Shown here one piece after another: positions 41,795-52,347 of a DNA stretch of 64,000 nucleotides. The number at the start of each line of letters is the position of its first letter. Position 1 is the stretch's first letter. Origin of the DNA: Lysobacteraceae bacterium (GTDB lineage Bacteria > Pseudomonadota > Gammaproteobacteria > Nevskiales > Nevskiaceae); NCBI GenBank assembly GCA_013823855.1, contig PNMW01000073.1, forward strand, positions 50,487-114,486. Direction: 5' to 3'. The notes beneath the pieces are model-generated. The model ran no database searches, was not told the origin of the DNA, and worked only from the letters and a program-made list of their open reading frames with translations. The translations under genes were made by a program, and so were the position numbers.

Positions 41795-43402
41795 CTACAT
41801 CCGGAACACGCCGTAGCGCGGATCGCCGATCGGCGCGTTCAGCGCCGCCGACAGCGCGATGGCCAGCGCATTGCGGGTGTCGACCGGATCGAGGATGCCG
41901 TCGTCCCAGAGTTCCGAGGTCGACCAGCGCGCGCTCTGCTTGCGCCGGAAGTCGGCGAGCACCGGTTCGCGGATCGCGTCGATCTCGGCCTGGCCCAGTT
42001 CGCGTCCCTGCCTGGCAAGCTGGCGGATCTTCACCTCGGCCAGCGTGTTGGCGGCCTGCTCGGCGCCCATCACGCTGATCTGCGACTGCGGCCAGCCGAA
42101 CAGGAAGCGCGAATCGAAGGCGCGGCCGCTCATGCCGTAGTTGCCGGCGCCGAACGAGCCGTTGCAGATCACGGTGAACTTCGGCACCTCGCTGCACGAC
42201 ACCGCCATGATCATCTTGGCGCCGTCCTTGGTGATGCCGCGCCGCTCGTACTCGCGGCCGACCATGAAGCCGGTGATGTTCTGCAGGAACAGCAGCGGCG
42301 TGCGGTTCTGGTTGCACAGCTCGATGAAGTGCGCGCCTTTCAGCGCCGCCTCGTTGAACAGCACGCCGTTGTTGCCGAGGATGCCGATCCGGTAGCCCCA
42401 CAGATGGGCGTAGCCGCAGACCAGCGTCTTGCCGTAGGCCGGCTGGTACTCGTGGAAGCGCGAGCCATCGACCAGCCGGGCGATCACTTCGCGGATGTCG
42501 AACTGCTGCTTGATGTCGCGCGGAATCACGCCGTACAGCTCGGCCGGATCGTAGTGCGGCGGTTCCGGCGCCTGGCGCTCGATGTCGGCCTTCGGCAGGC
42601 GGCGGAACTGGGCGACGATGTCGCGGGCGATGGCGATCGCCTCGGCTTCGCTCGACGCCGGATAGTCGGCCGTGCTGGAGACGCTGGTGTGCATGTCGCA
42701 GCCGCCGAGTTCGTCGACCGTGTTCTCCTCGCCGGTCGCCGCCCGCACCAGCGGCGGGCCGGCCAGGAAGATCGCGCCGGTGCCGCGCACGATCACGTTG
42801 TAGTCCGACAGCGCCGGCACATAGGCACCGCCGGCGGTGCAGTGGCCGAGCACCACCGCCACCTGCGGCACGCCGAGCTTCGACAGCTGGCACTGGTTGC
42901 GGAAGATCCGGCCGGCCATCTGCTTGTCGGCGAACAGTTCGGCCTGCAGCGGCAGGAAGCCGCCGGCGGAGTCGCAGAGATGGACCACCGGCAGCCGGTT
43001 CTCGATGGCGATGTCGAGCGCGCGGACGATCTTCTTGACCGTCAGCGGATACCAGGCGCCGCCCTTGACGCTGGCATCGCCGGCGCTGATCACCACCTCG
43101 CGGCCGGACACGATGCCGATGCCGGTCACGCAGCCGGCACCCGGCACCTCGCCGTCGTAGGCCTCGTTGGCGGCCAGCGGCGACAGTTCCAGGAACGGCG
43201 TGCCGGGATCGAGCAGCAGCTGCAGGCGCTCGCGGACCAGCAGCTTGCCCTGGGCACGCAGACGCTCGATGTCGCGCTGCGGCCGCTGCTCGCGGGCCAG
43301 CCGCTGCTGCTCGTGGAAGGCGGCGACCAGCGCCCGGTTGTGGGCGGCGTTGGCCTGGAACGCCGCCGACGCCGGATTCAGCCGTGATTCGATGCGCTTC
43401 AT
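41795..43402 (-). CDS. atuC: Geranyl-CoA carboxylase, carboxyltransferase subunit
   Basis: Beta subunit of a biotin-dependent acyl-CoA carboxylase, 535 residues, transferring CO2 from carboxybiotin to cis-geranyl-CoA to give isohexenylglutaconyl-CoA in the acyclic terpene pathway. Two crotonase-like halves are visible: CDSAGGFLPLQAELFADK (about 151-170) with GGAYVPALSDYNVIV in the N half, and LFLQNITGFMVGREYE (about 355) with SGRAFDSRFLFGWP in the C half. The sequence alone also fits methylcrotonyl-CoA carboxylase (LiuB). The neighbouring atuA, atuE and atuF homologues favour the geranyl enzyme. It is last in the minus-strand arm. Confidence 0.85.
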   Translation of the reverse strand: MKRIESRLNPASAAFQANAAHNRALVAAFHEQQRLAREQRPQRDIERLRAQGKLLVRERLQLLLDPGTPFLELSPLAANEAYDGEVPGAGCVTGIGIVSGREVVISAGDASVKGGAWYPLTVKKIVRALDIAIENRLPVVHLCDSAGGFLPLQAELFADKQMAGRIFRNQCQLSKLGVPQVAVVLGHCTAGGAYVPALSDYNVIVRGTGAIFLAGPPLVRAATGEENTVDELGGCDMHTSVSSTADYPASSEAEAIAIARDIVAQFRRLPKADIERQAPEPPHYDPAELYGVIPRDIKQQFDIREVIARLVDGSRFHEYQPAYGKTLVCGYAHLWGYRIGILGNNGVLFNEAALKGAHFIELCNQNRTPLLFLQNITGFMVGREYERRGITKDGAKMIMAVSCSEVPKFTVICNGSFGAGNYGMSGRAFDSRFLFGWPQSQISVMGAEQAANTLAEVKIRQLARQGRELGQAEIDAIREPVLADFRRKQSARWSTSELWDDGILDPVDTRNALAIALSAALNAPIGDPRYGVFRM

Positions 43403-43465
43403 GCCGCCTGCTCCCGGAACCGCGGTTCGCTGTCAGGACCCTGCCGATGGCGCGCCGCCGCCCGC

Positions 43466-45534
<2,069 letters not shown>

Positions 45535-45538
<4 letters not shown>

Positions 45539-46239
45539 GGCGTTCTCGTGCGGCGGCGGGGCGTCCGGGGGGCGGCGGCAACGGCGGCCGTCGGCGCTGG
45601 CGGCGGGACCGCGATGCCGTCGAGCACCAGGCTCAGCAGCTGCCCGGTCAGGGTGTCGACATCGAGCGTGCCGCGGCCGCAGATGTAGTTCCACGACAGG
45701 TGTTCGATGCCGCCGTAGACCAGATCGCGCAGCAGCGGCAGCGGCAGATCGCTGCGGAATTCGCCGGCGGCGATGCCCTGCTCCAGCACGCCGATCAGCA
45801 GCTCGGTGTAGCGCCGGTTGTGGGCGTGCAGCTGCGAGCCGCGATAGTCGTGCTCCGAGCGCACTTCGAGGAACATCAGCCGGCACAGCAGCGGGTTGGC
45901 CTCGATGGCGCTCAGGTGGCGGCCGATCACCCGCCGCAGGCGCTCGCCCGGGCTGGCCAGCGCCGCCAGCTCGCGGCTGCAGCTGTCGAACAGCGTGTCG
46001 TACCAGCGCACCAGCACTTCCAGCAGCAGCGCCCGCTTGCTCGGGAAGTACTTGAACACCAGGCCTTCGACGACGCCGACGCGGGCGGCGATCTCGCTGA
46101 CCGCGGTCTGCGCATAGCCCTTCTCGCAGAACATCTCGCGGGCGGCGCCGAGGATCTGCTCGACCCGCTCGGCACGCGCCCGGCGCACCGCGGGCGGGCG
46201 GCCCGGGTCCGGCGGGCAGCGTTCAGCGCGGGTCGCCAT
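45535..46239 (-). CDS. atuR: TetR family regulator of the atu cluster
   Basis: TetR repressor, 234 residues. The HTH is TAVSEIAARVGVVEGLVFKYF (about 44-63) and the C-terminal domain is of TetR_C type. It lies inside the cluster, overlapping atuA by 17 nt and atuF by 4 nt. In Pseudomonas, AtuR represses the atu genes and is released by terpenyl-CoA; the same function is inferred here. It probably acts at the palindrome between atuE and atuD. The C-terminus ends in an Ala/Pro/Arg tail. Confidence 0.8.
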
Positions 46240-48019
46240 CGGCGCCCTCCAGCAGGCCGCCGGCCGCGCACCAGGCGCGCGGCACGGTCATCGGGAAGTC
46301 CATCAGGATCTGCGCCATCAGCTTGCCCTGCGGGTCGTGGCGCAGCGAGGCGGTGCCGCCGCCGCCGAGCGCTTCGTGCAGCACGAAGTTGAAGCCGCCG
46401 AGGCCGGGCCAGTCGAAGCGCTCGGCGCGGCCCTGCACGAAATGGCCGAGATAGCCGCGGACCGCGTCGGCACCCAGCTGGGCCTGCAGCAGCGGCAGGA
46501 ATTCCGGGCGCCGCGCCAGCACGCCGATATTGCAGAGATCGCCCTTGTCGCCGCTGCGGCCGTAGGCCAGCGCGATCAGCGGCACCATCGTGGTCGGTCC
46601 TTCGAGCGCCGCCACCGGCACTGTCGAAGCCGGCGAGCGCTGCGCTGCGCCGTATTCGACGGCCGGCGGCAGGTACGGCTGGCCGTCGATGGCGATCGGC
46701 ACCGCCGATTTCGGCACCAGGCAGGAGAACAACCGCACCATCGGCGTCGTCGACGGCCGGCCGCCGGCAAAGCCGGTGATGCCCTGGGCCATCGCGGTGG
46801 CCGGCGGGATGAACTCGCGGCTGAAGATCTCCAGCGCGGCACGCTCGTCGTGGTGGACGTTGAGCTTGAGGATCAGCTCGCGGGTATCGCGGCGCCGGGC
46901 GTTGGCGCCCCAGTTGCTTTCGGTGCCGAGCAGCTCGACATCGCTGCGCCGGTAGTCGGCGAGCCCGCGCGCGGCGAACAGCCGGCGGGTGCGACGGAGG
47001 ATCGCCTCGGCCACCGCCTCGGCCTTGGCCACGGCGTCGACGCCGCCGATCATCATCGTGCCGCCGCTGCGATAGCCGTCCTGCCAGGTCGCCGACACCT
47101 TGTAGTGCGCGCCCGGCGCATGGCCGCGGGCGCCGCTGACCTCGACCCGGTCGGGGCCGACCGCGCGCAGCTGCACGGCGCGGAAATCGCAGCTGACGTC
47201 GGGCAGCAGGTAGGCGGCCGGATCGCCGATCTCGTAGACGATCTGCTCGGCGATGGTTTCCGGTACCACGCGGCCGCCGCTGCCGGCCGGCTTGGTGGCG
47301 ATGAAGCGGCCGTCGGGCCGGCAGATGGCGATCGGAAAGCCCATGCGGTCCCAGTCGGCGACTGCGGCGCGCCAGTCGGTGGCGATGCCGCCGGTGGCCT
47401 GGGCGCCGCATTCGATGACGTGGCCGGCAAGGCTGCCGGCGGCCAGCAGGTCGAAGTCCTGCGCCGACCAGCGGAACTCGTGAATCAGCGCGCCGAGCGT
47501 TTCGGCGCTGTCGACGCAGCGGCCGGTCAGCACGATGTCGGCGCCGGCGTCGAGCGCCGCCGCGATCGGGAACGCGCCGAGATAGGCGTTCATGCTCCAC
47601 AGCTTCGCCGGCAGCGCCGCCGCGCTGAACATCTCCCGGCAGTCGGCGAACTCGGCGGCGCGCGGCAGCAGGTCGTCGCCGGTGACGATGGCGACCCGCA
47701 GCGACACGCCGAGCGCGGCCAGCCGCTGCTCGATCGCCGCCCTGCAGGCTTCCGGATGGACGCCGCCGGCGTTGGATACCACGCGGATGCCGCGCGCCTT
47801 GAGCTGCGGCGCCAGCCGGGCGATCAGCTCGGGGAAGTCGGTGGCATAGCCGGCCTGCGGGTCCTTGGCGCGGGCGCGCGCCAGCAGCGACATGGTGATC
47901 TCGGCGAGGTAGTCGAGCACCAGGTAGTCGATCTCGCCGGATTCGACCAGCTGCGACGGCCCCTCGCCGCTGTCGCCCCAGAAGCCGGCGCCGCAGCCGA
48001 TGCGGACTGCTGGTTTCAT
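46223..48019 (-). CDS. atuA: Acyclic terpene utilisation protein AtuA (DUF1446)
   Basis: Cytoplasmic protein of 598 residues. The N-terminal DUF1446 domain begins RIGCGAGFWGDSGEGPSQLVE and contains DYLVLDYLAEITMSLL and SNAGGVHPEAC. The C-terminal DUF4387-like region includes ALAYGRSGDKGDLCNIGV (about 485-502). AtuA is essential for growth of Pseudomonas on citronellol, but its reaction is not settled (a role near the hydroxy-isohexenylglutaryl-CoA step has been discussed). It overlaps atuE by 4 nt and atuR by 17 nt. Confidence 0.92.
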   Translation of the reverse strand: MKPAVRIGCGAGFWGDSGEGPSQLVESGEIDYLVLDYLAEITMSLLARARAKDPQAGYATDFPELIARLAPQLKARGIRVVSNAGGVHPEACRAAIEQRLAALGVSLRVAIVTGDDLLPRAAEFADCREMFSAAALPAKLWSMNAYLGAFPIAAALDAGADIVLTGRCVDSAETLGALIHEFRWSAQDFDLLAAGSLAGHVIECGAQATGGIATDWRAAVADWDRMGFPIAICRPDGRFIATKPAGSGGRVVPETIAEQIVYEIGDPAAYLLPDVSCDFRAVQLRAVGPDRVEVSGARGHAPGAHYKVSATWQDGYRSGGTMMIGGVDAVAKAEAVAEAILRRTRRLFAARGLADYRRSDVELLGTESNWGANARRRDTRELILKLNVHHDERAALEIFSREFIPPATAMAQGITGFAGGRPSTTPMVRLFSCLVPKSAVPIAIDGQPYLPPAVEYGAAQRSPASTVPVAALEGPTTMVPLIALAYGRSGDKGDLCNIGVLARRPEFLPLLQAQLGADAVRGYLGHFVQGRAERFDWPGLGGFNFVLHEALGGGGTASLRHDPQGKLMAQILMDFPMTVPRAWCAAGGLLEGADGDPR

Positions 48020-48798
48020 CGTCCGGTCCACACCGGCGGGCGCTTGTCCTGGAACGCCGCCAGGCCTTCGCGGGCGTCCTCGGTGCTGGACATGCCGAGG
48101 ATCATCACCTGGGCGACTTCCATCGCTTCGCGCAGGTCCATGTCGCGCATCGCGTTGAACGCGTGCTTGCCGAGGCGGATCGCGGTCGGCGACTTGTCGA
48201 CGATGCGGGCCAGCAGCCAGTCCAGCTTCCGGTCGAGTTCGGCGCGTGGCACGACGTAGTTCAGCACGCCCCAATCGAGCGCCTCGCGGGCGCTGAACGG
48301 CTCGCCGGTGATGCACATTTCCTGCAGCCGGCGCGGCGGCAGGATCCGCATCATGTGCGGCAGGATCATCATCGGCGACAGGCCGATCCGGGTTTCGGTG
48401 GTGCCGATGCGGATGTCGTCGGCGGCCACCGCCATGTCGCAGGCGCAGAGCAGGCCGAAGCCGCCGGCCATGGCGTGGCCGTTGACCCGCGCGACCACCG
48501 GCAGCCGGCAATCCAGCAGGCGCTTGAACAGGTCGACCATGTAGTGCCCGGGCTGCGCGAACTTCGCGGCGAAGGCGCTGCCGTCGGTGTCGCGGGCCAG
48601 ATCGGCGCCGGCGCAGAAGGCCTTGTCGCCAGCGCCGGTCAGCACGATCGCACGGCTGATGCCGTCGCCGCCGGCGGCGTCGATGCCGGCCTCGATGCGC
48701 CGCACGACGTCCTCGTTGAGCGCATTGCGGCGCGCCTCGCGGTTGAGCGTGATCCAGGTGACGTGGTCACGACGCTCGATCAGTACCGGTTCGGACAT
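48016..48798 (-). CDS. atuE: Isohexenylglutaconyl-CoA hydratase (enoyl-CoA hydratase family)
   Basis: Crotonase-fold hydratase, 260 residues, proposed to hydrate isohexenylglutaconyl-CoA to the 3-hydroxy acid. The oxyanion-hole segments are KAFCAGADLARD (about 61-72) and NGHAMAGGFGLLCACDMAVAA (about 111-131). The TTETRIGLSPMMILPHMMR region fits AtuE rather than generic enoyl-CoA hydratases, because the AtuA overlap and the cluster point the same way. It begins the leftward arm; the operator lies 40 nt upstream of its ATG. Confidence 0.83.
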   Translation of the reverse strand: MSEPVLIERRDHVTWITLNREARRNALNEDVVRRIEAGIDAAGGDGISRAIVLTGAGDKAFCAGADLARDTDGSAFAAKFAQPGHYMVDLFKRLLDCRLPVVARVNGHAMAGGFGLLCACDMAVAADDIRIGTTETRIGLSPMMILPHMMRILPPRRLQEMCITGEPFSAREALDWGVLNYVVPRAELDRKLDWLLARIVDKSPTAIRLGKHAFNAMRDMDLREAMEVAQVMILGMSSTEDAREGLAAFQDKRPPVWTGR

Positions 48799-48837
48799 GG
48801 GGCTTCCCGTGGGCTTGGCGACGACTGGCCGAAGCTT

Positions 48838-48856
48838 AAGTGAGTCCGCCTCACTT
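48838..48856. promoter_or_regulatory. Inverted-repeat operator between the atu arms
   Basis: AAGTGAG (48838-48844) and CTCACTT (48850-48856) form a perfect 7-bp inverted repeat with a 5-nt spacer, located between the divergent atuE and atuD genes. Size and position fit a TetR (AtuR) operator. Confidence 0.65.
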
Positions 48857-48964
48857 TTGTGCAGTAAGATGCCGGCGCGCCATCGCCACGGCAGCGGCGC
48901 ACCGGCCGCCCGCCTGTCGGGCACCATCGTTCGGGACCCTTGCCCCTTCACTTTCAGGAGCGTC

Positions 48965-50179
48965 ATGGCTGACCACGGCATGCTGGACCGCGAGCAACGC
49001 CCGCTCGCGCAGGTGTTTTCCGGGCTCTCGAACGACGAGCAGGCGATCCTCGACGGCGCCGACCGCTTCGCGCGGCAGGCGCTGTATCCGCTGGCCCGGC
49101 GGATGGACGACGAGGAATGGTGGCCGGCCGAGGCCTTTCCGCTGATCGGCGACACCGGCTACTTCGGCATCACCGCGCCGGAACGGCTGGGCGGCTCCGG
49201 CCTGGACCTGATGGCCAGCGGCCTGGTGCTGCAGGCCTTCAGCCGCTGGAACCACGCGCTGGGCCTGAGCTGGGTGGCCCACGAAAACCTCTGCCTGCAC
49301 AACATCCTGCGCAACGCCGATGCCGAGCAGCAGGCCCGGTACCTGCCGGGCATGTGCAGCGGCCGGCTGATCGGCGCGCTCGGCCTGACCGAACCCGGTG
49401 CCGGTTCCGATGCGCTCGGCTCGATGCGCACCACCGCCGTCCGCGACGGCGACCACTACCTGCTCAACGGCTCCAAGCTGTACATCACCAACGGCCCGGT
49501 CGCCGATGTGCTTCTGGTCTACGCCAAGACCGATCCGGCGCGTGGCGCCAAGGGCATCTCGGCGTTCCTGGTCGAGAAGGACTACCCCGGCTTCCGGGTC
49601 GCCCAGAAGCTGATCAAGATGGGCTTCCGCGGCAGCCAGACCGCCGAGCTGGTGTTCGACAACTGCCGGGTGCCGGTGGCCAACCGGGTCGGCAACGAGA
49701 ACGAAGGCGTCAAGGTGGTGATGAGCGGCCTCGACCTGGAGCGGGCGATGATCTCGCCGATCTGCCTCGGCATCGCCGAGCGGGCGCTGCAGCTGTCGAT
49801 CGACTTCGCCAAGCAGCGCAAGCAGTTCGGGCGGCCGATCTCGGATTTCCAGATGATCCGCGCCAAGCTGGCCGACATGTATACCTGGGTCGAGTCGATG
49901 CGCCTGTTCACCTACCAGACGCTGCGCGCCGCCAGCACCGTGGAAGCCGATGGCGGTGGCCGCGGCGAGATCCACAAGATCACCGCCGCCGGCGTGCTCT
50001 ATGTCGCCGAGACCATGAACCGGGTGCTCGACCAGGCGGTGCAGATCCACGGCGGCAACGGCTACATCTGGGAATCGGAAGTGAACCGTCTGTACCGCTC
50101 GATCAAGCTGCTGGAAATCGGCGCCGGCACCAGCGAAGTGCGCAAGATCATCATCAGCGAAGAGCTGCTGCGCGAATGA
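48965..50179 (+). CDS. atuD: Citronellyl-CoA dehydrogenase (acyl-CoA dehydrogenase family)
   Basis: FAD-dependent acyl-CoA dehydrogenase, 404 residues, predicted to oxidise citronellyl-CoA to geranyl-CoA. Motifs include ALGLTEPGAGSDALGSMRT (about 139-157), LNGSKLYITNGPVADVLLVYA split around the FAD site, and the C-terminal VQIHGGNGYIWESEVNRLYR. Position with atuG and the opposite atu arm suggests AtuD; sequence alone would not separate it from isovaleryl-CoA dehydrogenase. The ATG at 48965 has AGGAG 5 nt upstream. Confidence 0.85.
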   Translation: MADHGMLDREQRPLAQVFSGLSNDEQAILDGADRFARQALYPLARRMDDEEWWPAEAFPLIGDTGYFGITAPERLGGSGLDLMASGLVLQAFSRWNHALGLSWVAHENLCLHNILRNADAEQQARYLPGMCSGRLIGALGLTEPGAGSDALGSMRTTAVRDGDHYLLNGSKLYITNGPVADVLLVYAKTDPARGAKGISAFLVEKDYPGFRVAQKLIKMGFRGSQTAELVFDNCRVPVANRVGNENEGVKVVMSGLDLERAMISPICLGIAERALQLSIDFAKQRKQFGRPISDFQMIRAKLADMYTWVESMRLFTYQTLRAASTVEADGGGRGEIHKITAAGVLYVAETMNRVLDQAVQIHGGNGYIWESEVNRLYRSIKLLEIGAGTSEVRKIIISEELLRE

Positions 50180-51051
50180 ACACCGCCGGCGCAGCAGCCG
50201 AAGCGGATGCCGCGCTCGACGCGCTCTGGGCCGCCGACACCGTCTACCGGCCGGACCTGTTCCGTGGCCGCGCCGCGCTGGTGTCCGGCGGCGGCAGCGG
50301 CATCGGCCGGGCCACGGCCCTGCTGCTGGCCCGGCTCGGCGCCCGCGTGGTGATCGCCGGCCGCAGCCAGGACAAGCTCGACCGCGTCGTCGCCTACGCC
50401 CGCAGCCGCGGCGCGGAAATGGTCGGCGTCGCCGGCAACATCCGCGAGCACGAGCAGGTGCTCGCCATCTACGAGCGGGCCGAAGCCGCCTTCGGCATGC
50501 CGGACCTGGTGGTCAACAGCGCCGGCGGCCAGTTCCCGCAGGCGGCCATCGACTACGCGCCGAAGGGCTGGTCGGCGGTGGTCAACAACAACCTCAACGG
50601 CACCTGGTTCATGATGCAGCGCGCCGCCCAGCGCTGGCGCGAGCTGGGCCGGGGCGGGGCGATCGTCAACGTCGTGGTGGTCACCGAACGCGGCATGCCC
50701 GGCGTCGCCCACACGGTGGCGGCGCGGGCCGGCGTGATTGGCGCCAGCCGCACCGTGGCGGTGGAATGGGCGCCGCTCGGCATCCGCGTCAACTGCGTGG
50801 CGCCCGGCCTCACCGCCACCGAAGGGCTCGACGTCTACCCGCCCGAAGCGGTGCGCGAATTCCCCCGCGCCAACGCCATGAAACGCCCGGGCACCGCGAT
50901 GGAAATCGCCGAAGCCTGCGTCTACCTCGGCGGGCCATCCGGCAGCTTCATCACCGGCGAAGTGATGACCGTCGACGGCGGCGGCAAGCTCTGGGGCGAG
51001 CTGTGGACCGCCGGCCGGCCGGACTACTACGCGTTGCCGGCCTGCGACTGA
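50176..51051 (+). CDS. atuG: SDR family protein AtuG
   Basis: Short-chain dehydrogenase/reductase, 291 residues. The nucleotide-binding motif is VSGGGSGIGRATALLL (about 36-51), and the NSAGG motif is present. The expected Ser-Tyr-xxx-Lys centre is altered: IVNVVVVTERG lacks the usual serine, and TVAARAGV stands where YxxxK is expected. The protein resembles 2,4-dienoyl-CoA-reductase-like SDRs, some of which also vary here. Its step in terpene breakdown is not established. It overlaps atuD by 4 nt (ATGA). Confidence 0.82.
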   Translation: MNTAGAAAEADAALDALWAADTVYRPDLFRGRAALVSGGGSGIGRATALLLARLGARVVIAGRSQDKLDRVVAYARSRGAEMVGVAGNIREHEQVLAIYERAEAAFGMPDLVVNSAGGQFPQAAIDYAPKGWSAVVNNNLNGTWFMMQRAAQRWRELGRGGAIVNVVVVTERGMPGVAHTVAARAGVIGASRTVAVEWAPLGIRVNCVAPGLTATEGLDVYPPEAVREFPRANAMKRPGTAMEIAEACVYLGGPSGSFITGEVMTVDGGGKLWGELWTAGRPDYYALPACD

Positions 51052-51052
51052 A

Positions 51053-52150
51053 TCAGGCGCTCTGCGCCAGCCGCTCGCGACGGGCGGCGACGCCGCCGGC
51101 CAGGGTGCGCAGCAGGTCGGCGGTGTCGTCCCAGGCGAGGCAGGCGTCGGTGACGCTCTGGCCGTAGGTCATCTGGTCGCGCGGGCCGATTTCCTGACGG
51201 CCTTCGACCAGATGGCTTTCGATCATCACGCCGATCACCTTGTCCGAGCCGCCGGCCAGCTGGCCGGCGACATCGCGGCCGACCTCGACCTGCAGGCGGT
51301 GCTGCTTGCGGCTGTTGGCGTGGCTGAAGTCGACCATCACCGCCGGGCGCAGGCCGGCCTTGGTCATCGCCGCCGCCGCCGCGTCGACGCTGGCGGCGTC
51401 GTAGTTGGTGCCGGTCGAGCCGCCGCGCAGGATGATGTGGCTGTCCGGGTTGCCGGCGGTCTCGAAGATCGAGATCTGGCCGTCCTGGGTCGCCGACAGG
51501 AAACGATGGGGGGCGCGCGCCGACTGCACGGCGTCGACCGCGACCTTGACCGAACCGTCGGTGCCGTTCTTGAAGCCGACCGCGCACGACAGGCCGCTGG
51601 CCATTTCGCGATGCAGCTGCGATTCCGTGGTGCGGGCGCCGATCGCGCCCCAGGACACCAGGTCGGCGAGGTATTGCGGGGTCAGGATGTCGAGGAATTC
51701 GACGCCGGCCGGCATGCCTTCGTCGTTCAGCTGCAGCAGCAGCTTGCGGGCGATGCGCAGGCCGCGGTCGATGTCGTAGGAGTCGTCGAGGTCCGGATCG
51801 TTGATCAGGCCCTTCCAGCCGACCGTGGTGCGCGGCTTCTCGAAGTACACGCGCATCACGATCAGCAGGTGCCTGGCCAGCGACGGCCGCAGCGCCTTGA
51901 GCTTCTCGGCGTATTCGAGCGCGGCCTGCGGATCGTGGATCGAGCACGGCCCGACGATCACCAGCAGGCGGTCGTCGCGGCCGGCCAGCACGTCCTGGAT
52001 CTCGCGGCGCGTGGTTTCCACGGTGCGGGTCGCAGCCTCGGTGATCGGCAGTTCCTGCTGCACCACGGAAGGCGCCGAAACCGGACGGATCGACTTGATG
52101 CGCAGGTCTTCGGTGGCCGGGCGAGCCAGGTGCTGGGCGGAAGCGTTCAT
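51053..52150 (-). CDS. 3-deoxy-7-phosphoheptulonate (DAHP) synthase, type I
   Basis: First enzyme of the shikimate pathway: condenses erythrose 4-phosphate and phosphoenolpyruvate. It has 365 residues, as AroF/AroG/AroH. Motifs: VGPCSIHDPQAALEYA (about 66-81), RVYFEKPRTTVGWKGLINDP (about 99-118), GFKNGTDGSVKVAV, GNPDSHIILRGGSTGTNYDA and VDFSHANSRKQ (metal His). Which amino acid inhibits it is not assigned, so no aroF/G/H letter is given. It is divergent from the acyl-CoA dehydrogenase gene with 197 nt between starts. Confidence 0.93.
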   Translation of the reverse strand: MNASAQHLARPATEDLRIKSIRPVSAPSVVQQELPITEAATRTVETTRREIQDVLAGRDDRLLVIVGPCSIHDPQAALEYAEKLKALRPSLARHLLIVMRVYFEKPRTTVGWKGLINDPDLDDSYDIDRGLRIARKLLLQLNDEGMPAGVEFLDILTPQYLADLVSWGAIGARTTESQLHREMASGLSCAVGFKNGTDGSVKVAVDAVQSARAPHRFLSATQDGQISIFETAGNPDSHIILRGGSTGTNYDAASVDAAAAAMTKAGLRPAVMVDFSHANSRKQHRLQVEVGRDVAGQLAGGSDKVIGVMIESHLVEGRQEIGPRDQMTYGQSVTDACLAWDDTADLLRTLAGGVAARRERLAQSA

Positions 52151-52347
52151 CGTGAAATCTCGTGGGCAGCGACAAAAATCAGGTCGCGGATGCTAGCAGA
52201 CCGCTTTTGCCGGGGCGATTGCCGGCGTGACGGGGCGCGATGGGCCGAAATTTCGCTGCGTGATGCACATCTGTTCACGGTGCCGGCGGAATATTTGAGT
52301 ACAATTGTTCACCAACTGTTCCTTCCCTTCCGCTCCCGGAGTCCCCG

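Noticed and set aside
52272..52312. Two TGTTCAC direct repeats near a TACAAT before the long acyl-CoA dehydrogenase gene
   Set aside because: The repeats are not symmetrical and no -35 fits at proper spacing; too little to call an operator or promoter.
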